DNA from: Nematostella vectensis
Lineage: Eukaryota; Cnidaria; Anthozoa; Actiniaria; Edwardsiidae
DNA length: 64,000 bases
Direction: 5' to 3'
Assembly (NCBI RefSeq): GCF_932526225.1
Contig: NC_064035.1
Location: forward strand, 12,220,566-12,284,565
In this document: positions 60,701 to 64,000 of the stretch, piece by piece
Numbering within the stretch: position 1 is the first letter of the stretch
Layout: each line of letters starts with the position of its first letter
The notes under the pieces: generated by a model
Database searches by the model: none
Seen by the model: only the letters and a program-made list of their open reading frames with translations
What the model was told of the DNA's origin: nothing
Program-made: the position numbers and the translations under genes

Positions 60701-62207
60701 GATTTCCATGGAATCTTGCACTTTTCAAAGATTAAAAAAGATTCATATTTTCTATTCAGTATTTAGTATTTTGTCATTAGGTGTAACAAGAATCTCTGGA
60801 ATTACTTAAGAACATTTTTTTTCTGAATTACTTGGCTGGTTGTAGTTTAAAGTACATTTGTCTCCTACAACTGAAAGCTTAAATATTCTTCTCAGGCAGA
60901 TGTTTTGTATTTTTGCACATCAACTCTCTGAAGCTTCCAAAAAGTCACAAGTATTTTTTATATTGGCGTTAAAACACATGGTACAAATCAAGAGAGCTGA
61001 ATCAAGTTATAGTTTAATTTATCTTAGTGGGTCTGAATCCCTTAGGGGCCAGTCCCTATGCACATCAGCTGTTGCAATTGAGTAAAACATTCGTTGCTTT
61101 AGAAACGCAGGGCAAGAAATGCAGTATCACTAGGGACATAAGTGAGGACGAGAGGTGCGGGCAGCTTCGCTGTTTTGTGGTTTACAAATGTAGAGTATCA
61201 AATTAGTAAACGCCATATTGCCAACACAATAAAAATAAAACGATGAAATCGAATTATTTTAAATTATCTTGCCTGTAACGGTCTCAACGCATCTGGGTTT
61301 TTCTTGATGTACGCCATCTTGGATTATACTATGTGTATACATAGAAGGTTTCTAGGGTTCGCTAATTTATTCACGCTCCCCTACTAGGGTTAATATTTAG
61401 CAGGCAAAGTCTAGCCAAATAAATATTAAAAACCTTGTAAATTCGCTGGACGGTATTAAAAAAACATAGCAGACAAGTACGAATTAAAAAGCACTCCTCC
61501 TCATGAAGAGACCAAAACAATGTTCCTCATCTGAAGACTCACGTCCTCGTATCGCATTTCAGAATTCACAAAAAGGGATTATCACAAGCGTAGATCTACG
61601 CTTCCTTGGTGCTACAGGAATGCATTTACTCTCACAAAGGCGCGAGTTTTTAAAGTAACTGAATCCCAATATTGGAATATTTTTTTCATACGATTTCCAC
61701 TTTGGGACCGTTCCAGTGGCTGGTTGGGAAGTCAGTCGTTGAATCATAACGTTAAACACTTCTTACAACAAGAAAAGAGCTTCACAGGAGATTTGGGAGC
61801 TACATTTTAGCTAGGCATGGGTGAGCGAAAAATAAAGGCTATTTTTTGGTAAATTATAAAGGTTGAATACGGGACATGTTGAGGAAGATCCCGCCAACAC
61901 GGCGTTTGATTTACTCAGTAGGCAAGCAAGCAATAATCAATTTATTTGTTGACACAGACTTATTGTAAAATTATGAACCTGAAAAATACACATTTTAGAA
62001 AAAAAATACTTGAAATCCATATGGTAACAAATGACTGACTTTTTAAAAGAGATCCATACAGTTAAAAGCAGCTTGAAAAACCATACCGAGTACCAACACG
62101 TTGCATTTCAACTATCTTCAAGCAAATCCTAGCTTGATTGAGCGAGCAAATAAAGCTATATCATTAAACAAACTAACCTGAAGTTCCTTTGCCTTTCCTT
62201 TGGACAT
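45748..62207 (-). CDS. NME8: Thioredoxin + three NDK + two F5/8C (discoidin) domains + Glu/Pro-rich tail; NME8/dynein IC1-like
   Basis: Homologues (TXNDC3/NME8; sea urchin sperm IC1) are outer-arm axonemal dynein components. Exons: 62178-62207, 59970-60027, 59225-59328, 57495-57566, 57310-57426, 56926-57007, 56509-56565, 56089-56171, 55467-55594, 55215-55346, 55068-55142, 54728-54846, 54355-54499, 53440-53547, 51308-51459, 50591-50735, 50197-50304, 49901-50031, 49727-49771, 49612-49641 (optional), 48863-49185, 48442-48583, 47908-48233, 47612-47753, 45748-46526. They total 3633 nt, or 1210 residues. Thioredoxin WCGPC lies near residue 37. Three NDK domains start at VAVIKPDAV, LALIRPDAL and VAVIKPEVE; each keeps the active-site His (AVHGCDS, PLHGSDT, VVHGPSD). 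Two F5/8C domains (about 641-951) have GGWAAKDSDDTQWLQVDLG and ASWAAKENDENQWLQVNLG, then ICPKTWNEQIALR and LHPKTWNEHIALR. The acidic tail includes 15-residue repeats. No signal peptide. Confidence 0.85.
45952..46200 (-). repeat. 45-bp coding repeat in the acidic tail
   Basis: Five to six tandem copies of a 15-residue unit, EGEPEKQGETATET plus L or P, in frame within the last exon. L and P versions alternate, suggesting growth by two-unit steps. This is a coding minisatellite within an otherwise Glu/Pro/Ala-rich, low-complexity C-terminus. Confidence 0.92.
48363..48384. repeat. Poly-G tract
   Basis: A run of roughly 20 G residues lies in the intron between the second half of the first F5/8C domain and the second F5/8C domain. 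Likely length-unstable. Confidence 0.9.
51010..51310 (-). repeat. Minisatellite derived from the splice-donor edge of an NDK exon
   Basis: Seven or so copies of a unit of roughly 40 bp, cccttacctctctgatcagg plus caacaagatgagagcgccat, run away from the exon at 51308. On the gene strand each copy reads CCTGATCAGAGAGGTAAGGG, i.e. the last codons of the exon plus its donor. The exon-proximal copy is the functional donor of exon 15. Confidence 0.88.
51465..53430. other. Large intron between NDK2 exons
   Basis: No exon is needed here, since the flanking exons (53440-53547 and 51308-51459) join in phase. At 52790-53000 there is a loosely symmetric segment around tgtgaaac/tttcacat motifs that could be an old repeat. 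No gene on the other strand is supported. Confidence 0.5.
57720..59190 (-). mobile_element. Non-LTR retrotransposon fragment (endonuclease + partial RT) in intron 3 of the NDK gene
   Basis: Going down the minus strand: endonuclease motifs IATLNVGTIRGRRYEVV, CCLQETSW and FFWSGNDKGTGGFGILLAEK with stops between. Then a 208-codon open stretch (57733-58359) with MFHIVKQMKKERKDVVGECC, WREHYNRLLNVEFPWSHDDL and MKQGKAAGPCGVVAEMVKAS, the N-terminal part of a LINE reverse transcriptase. The YADD palm core is absent and frames shift, so this is a dead, 3'-truncated or recombined copy. Inserted in the same orientation as the host gene, between the second and third thioredoxin-region exons. Confidence 0.85.
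61273..61317 (-). CDS. Candidate alternative first exon of the NDK gene (GC donor)
   Basis: ATG GCG TAC ATC ... encodes MAYIKKNPDALRPLQ and ends CAG|GCAAGA, a consensus-like GC donor in phase 0. It would splice in frame to exon 2 (VEVKSQEQWEELL) in place of MSKGKAKELQ from the distal first exon. It has no compatible acceptor, so it is a first exon or nothing. Moderate to low certainty. Confidence 0.35.
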
Positions 62208-62325
62208 GTTTAGATGTTCTACTTAGTTCATATAGCCCTTAGATTTTGAAACACAGAAGAGTTTTCGGCAGTGGTTGCACTACTTTTACGATTTGTGTGC
62301 ACGGATTTTTGGCGAAGGGGGCATC

Positions 62326-62339
62326 GTTTCTATAGAAAC
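62326..62339. promoter_or_regulatory. Candidate RFX X-box upstream of the ciliary dynein gene
   Basis: GTTTCTATAGAAAC is a perfect 14-bp palindrome 119 bp upstream of the distal start codon. It fits the degenerate X-box RYYNYYATRRNRAC bound by RFX factors at ciliary genes, though it lacks the preferred CC/GG core. A chance match is possible; the position and the ciliary nature of the gene raise the odds. Confidence 0.45.
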
Positions 62340-62844
62340 GCTGGTGGCGCGGTCGTGACCCAAGGATCAGTTTACCCGACTGGTGCCTTTATGTGAGCTA
62401 CATGTGAATGATTAGTGCTATTTTACAGTTTTAATTCACCAATTTCTGTACCTTCTTCTATAATGATTTGAGAAAAAAAGCCGCAAAGTTGGTATTTTTA
62501 AATAATTTTTAAATAATGTTAAAACATTACTGATTGCGGTGGATAATAAATCACATAAACTTTTCTCCATGAATTGGAATTTTAGTTTCTTAAAAAAACT
62601 TTTCCGTAAAAAAATTGCCATGGCGTCATCACATCATCAGCAGAAGTACGTTTTTTTCGTTACAAAGAACTGTTTTAGGTTGCTTAACTTATTTAGTGAG
62701 GTTGGGAATGAAATGGCTGACAACTGCAGGTGAATAGACTATCCTGTGCATTTATTTGTCATTCGTTAAAAGTATCATCTGGCGAATACAGCAAATACAC
62801 TAATTTTTTTTTTCTTTAAACGTCTAATTTTAAGTTGATGTTGA

Positions 62845-63115
62845 GCCGTTCTTATTTTTTAAGCATTTTAAGGCTGAATATGTTCTTAACGATGTTCTTA
62901 AATTTAAGTGTATATAAAAATAAAATACACAATGAATTCAATGATCAGTAGCAATAATAAGATTGTTACTATGTTGAGCACAATTTGATTATGCATTTTA
63001 AAACGCATCAGGACTAAAAAAAGATTTTTCTGCTATTTGAGCCTTGGCATGTCCTTAAAATTTGGTGAAATCTCAGACGTTCTTATAAAAAAGTTCTTAC
63101 AAAAAAGAAGAGTAC
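62845..63115. repeat. AAGAAC/GTTCTT repeat element, copy 1
   Basis: It begins gagccgttcttattttttaa with tgttcttaacgatgttctta, and ends gaaatctcagacgttcttat and aaaaaagttcttac. The phrase gccttggcatgtccttaaaa matches in inverse the block at 15110-15160 and at 63295. It may be one half of an inverted structure with copy 2. Confidence 0.6.
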
Positions 63116-63224
63116 ACATATTTTGTACTACTGGGTAGTACAAAGCACTGTACGACAATCAATGGACATTGCCATTGCTACATTCTTCTTTTACAAGGGG
63201 AGAGGATTTTTCGTCGATTTGTTG

Positions 63225-63565
63225 TACATACACTCTTTTTTTTTATAAGAACTTTTTTTTATATAAAAACGTCCAGCTTGGGATTTAGCCAAAGTTTAAG
63301 AACATGCCGAGGCTTAGATAGCAACAAAATATTTTTTTCATTAGAGTGATCATTCTAGAAATGAAGAATCAAATTGTGCTCATATTGTTATTGATCATTT
63401 GTGTAGTTCTGTTTTTACTCAGGTGTGTATGATTTCAGGTCACTGAAATTCTAACATCGATAAGAACATTTTCAGCCTTTTCAGCCTTAAAATGCTCCAA
63501 AAATAAGAACGGCCCAGCCTCAACTGGAAAATAGACGTTCTTATAAAAAAAAGTGTATATTTTTG
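63225..63565. repeat. AAGAAC/GTTCTT repeat element, copy 2 with inverted ends
   Basis: The left end, tacactctttttttttataa then aacgtccagcttgggattta, is inverted at the right end as ggaaaatagacgttcttata then aaagtgtatatt. The interior is AT-rich and non-coding. A matching left end occurs at about 15060. It looks like a MITE of roughly 340 bp with ends near ATACACT. Confidence 0.65.
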
Positions 63566-64000
63566 CTTTTGGTGAGCTATTTCCTGCACTATGTCGGCTA
63601 CGCCTCGGCAAATACACAACGTGCGAGGGGACAAAAATATATATTGTAAAAATAGTATAGTTAGTATGATCTCAATATATACTTGTATTATCGTTCATAT
63701 TATTTTGTCCTCAGCTATATGGTTTTTTTGGTTTAGATGAGAGGTTTTTTGGGTTTATTCTCCTTCGACGTAGGATGGTACTAAATTCAGACTCACGAGA
63801 CCATGGTCTCTTGTCACAGTCCATGAAATAAGGAATTTGACCGTGTCAATGGCCACGACAGAACGAGAGAATTTGTCGAATTATTACCTTTGTTTAATTT
63901 ATACCGTAAAAAAAGGAGTAGAAAAGATAAACAATTGCATGTAAGTACATATATGTACTATAGTCTGTGAAATAAGGATAAGTTAAAAAAAGGATAAATA

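Larger units (their letters stand above)
62345..64000. other. Right end: repeat-bearing, no gene
   Basis: AT-rich, no supported coding exon. Contains the two AAGAAC repeat blocks listed separately. The last 350 bp show nothing recognisable. Confidence 0.5.

Overview
This is a eukaryotic, intron-rich, AT-rich animal window. Genes have many short exons with GT-AG (rarely GC-AG) introns, and the space between them holds minisatellites, MITE-like elements and decayed LINE fragments. Gene content points to an early-branching metazoan with motile cilia, most plausibly a cnidarian such as a sea anemone. That is inference: the clues are divergent homeobox exons, an outer-arm-dynein thioredoxin/NDK protein, and a cytosolic-type aspartyl-tRNA synthetase with a mitochondrial-type leader. 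No species-specific marker was available.

Layout: (1) 482-5948 (+), the 3' eight exons of proteasome subunit alpha-2. (2) 7.2-13.5 kb (-), a divergent homeobox locus with two tandem copies of the 5' exons, one shared downstream exon carrying a premature stop, and a 1.2 kb TIR transposon; a 46-bp minisatellite lies inside it. (3) 13.7-18.6 kb, gene-free, with a 26-bp minisatellite of about 1.2 kb. (4) 18593-26994 (-), a complete 19-exon aspartyl-tRNA synthetase gene whose introns hold a LINE remnant and a TIR element with a RecQ-like helicase fragment. (5) 27-34 kb, repeat desert: two related MITEs, a 2.6 kb 26-bp satellite with higher-order structure, and a 1.5 kb 37-bp array. (6) 34076-38094 (-), an 8-exon Rab-like GTPase of the RJL/DNAJC27 type without the J domain. 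(7) 39229-43146 (-), a 9-exon guanylate kinase with a mitochondrial-type leader, head to head with (8) 43367-45375 (+), a 3-exon single-pass membrane protein I cannot name. (9) 45748-62207 (-), a 25-exon gene encoding thioredoxin, three NDK domains, two F5/8 type C (discoidin) domains and a Glu/Pro-rich repetitive tail. (10) 62.2-64 kb, a candidate X-box and AAGAAC-rich repeats.

I assembled exons by hand from splice signals, reading-frame phase and protein-family similarity. In the five complete gene models every phase is compatible and the summed exon lengths are multiples of three: 1734, 603, 699, 429 and 3633 nt. That is the main support for treating the thioredoxin/NDK/discoidin gene as one gene.

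A recurring theme is local tandem duplication of exon edges. The membrane-protein gene has an exon-2/donor-site minisatellite and a duplicated last exon. The Rab-like gene has duplicated first and last exons. The NDK gene has a duplicated 3' mini-exon and a donor-site minisatellite. The homeobox locus has duplicated 5' exons.
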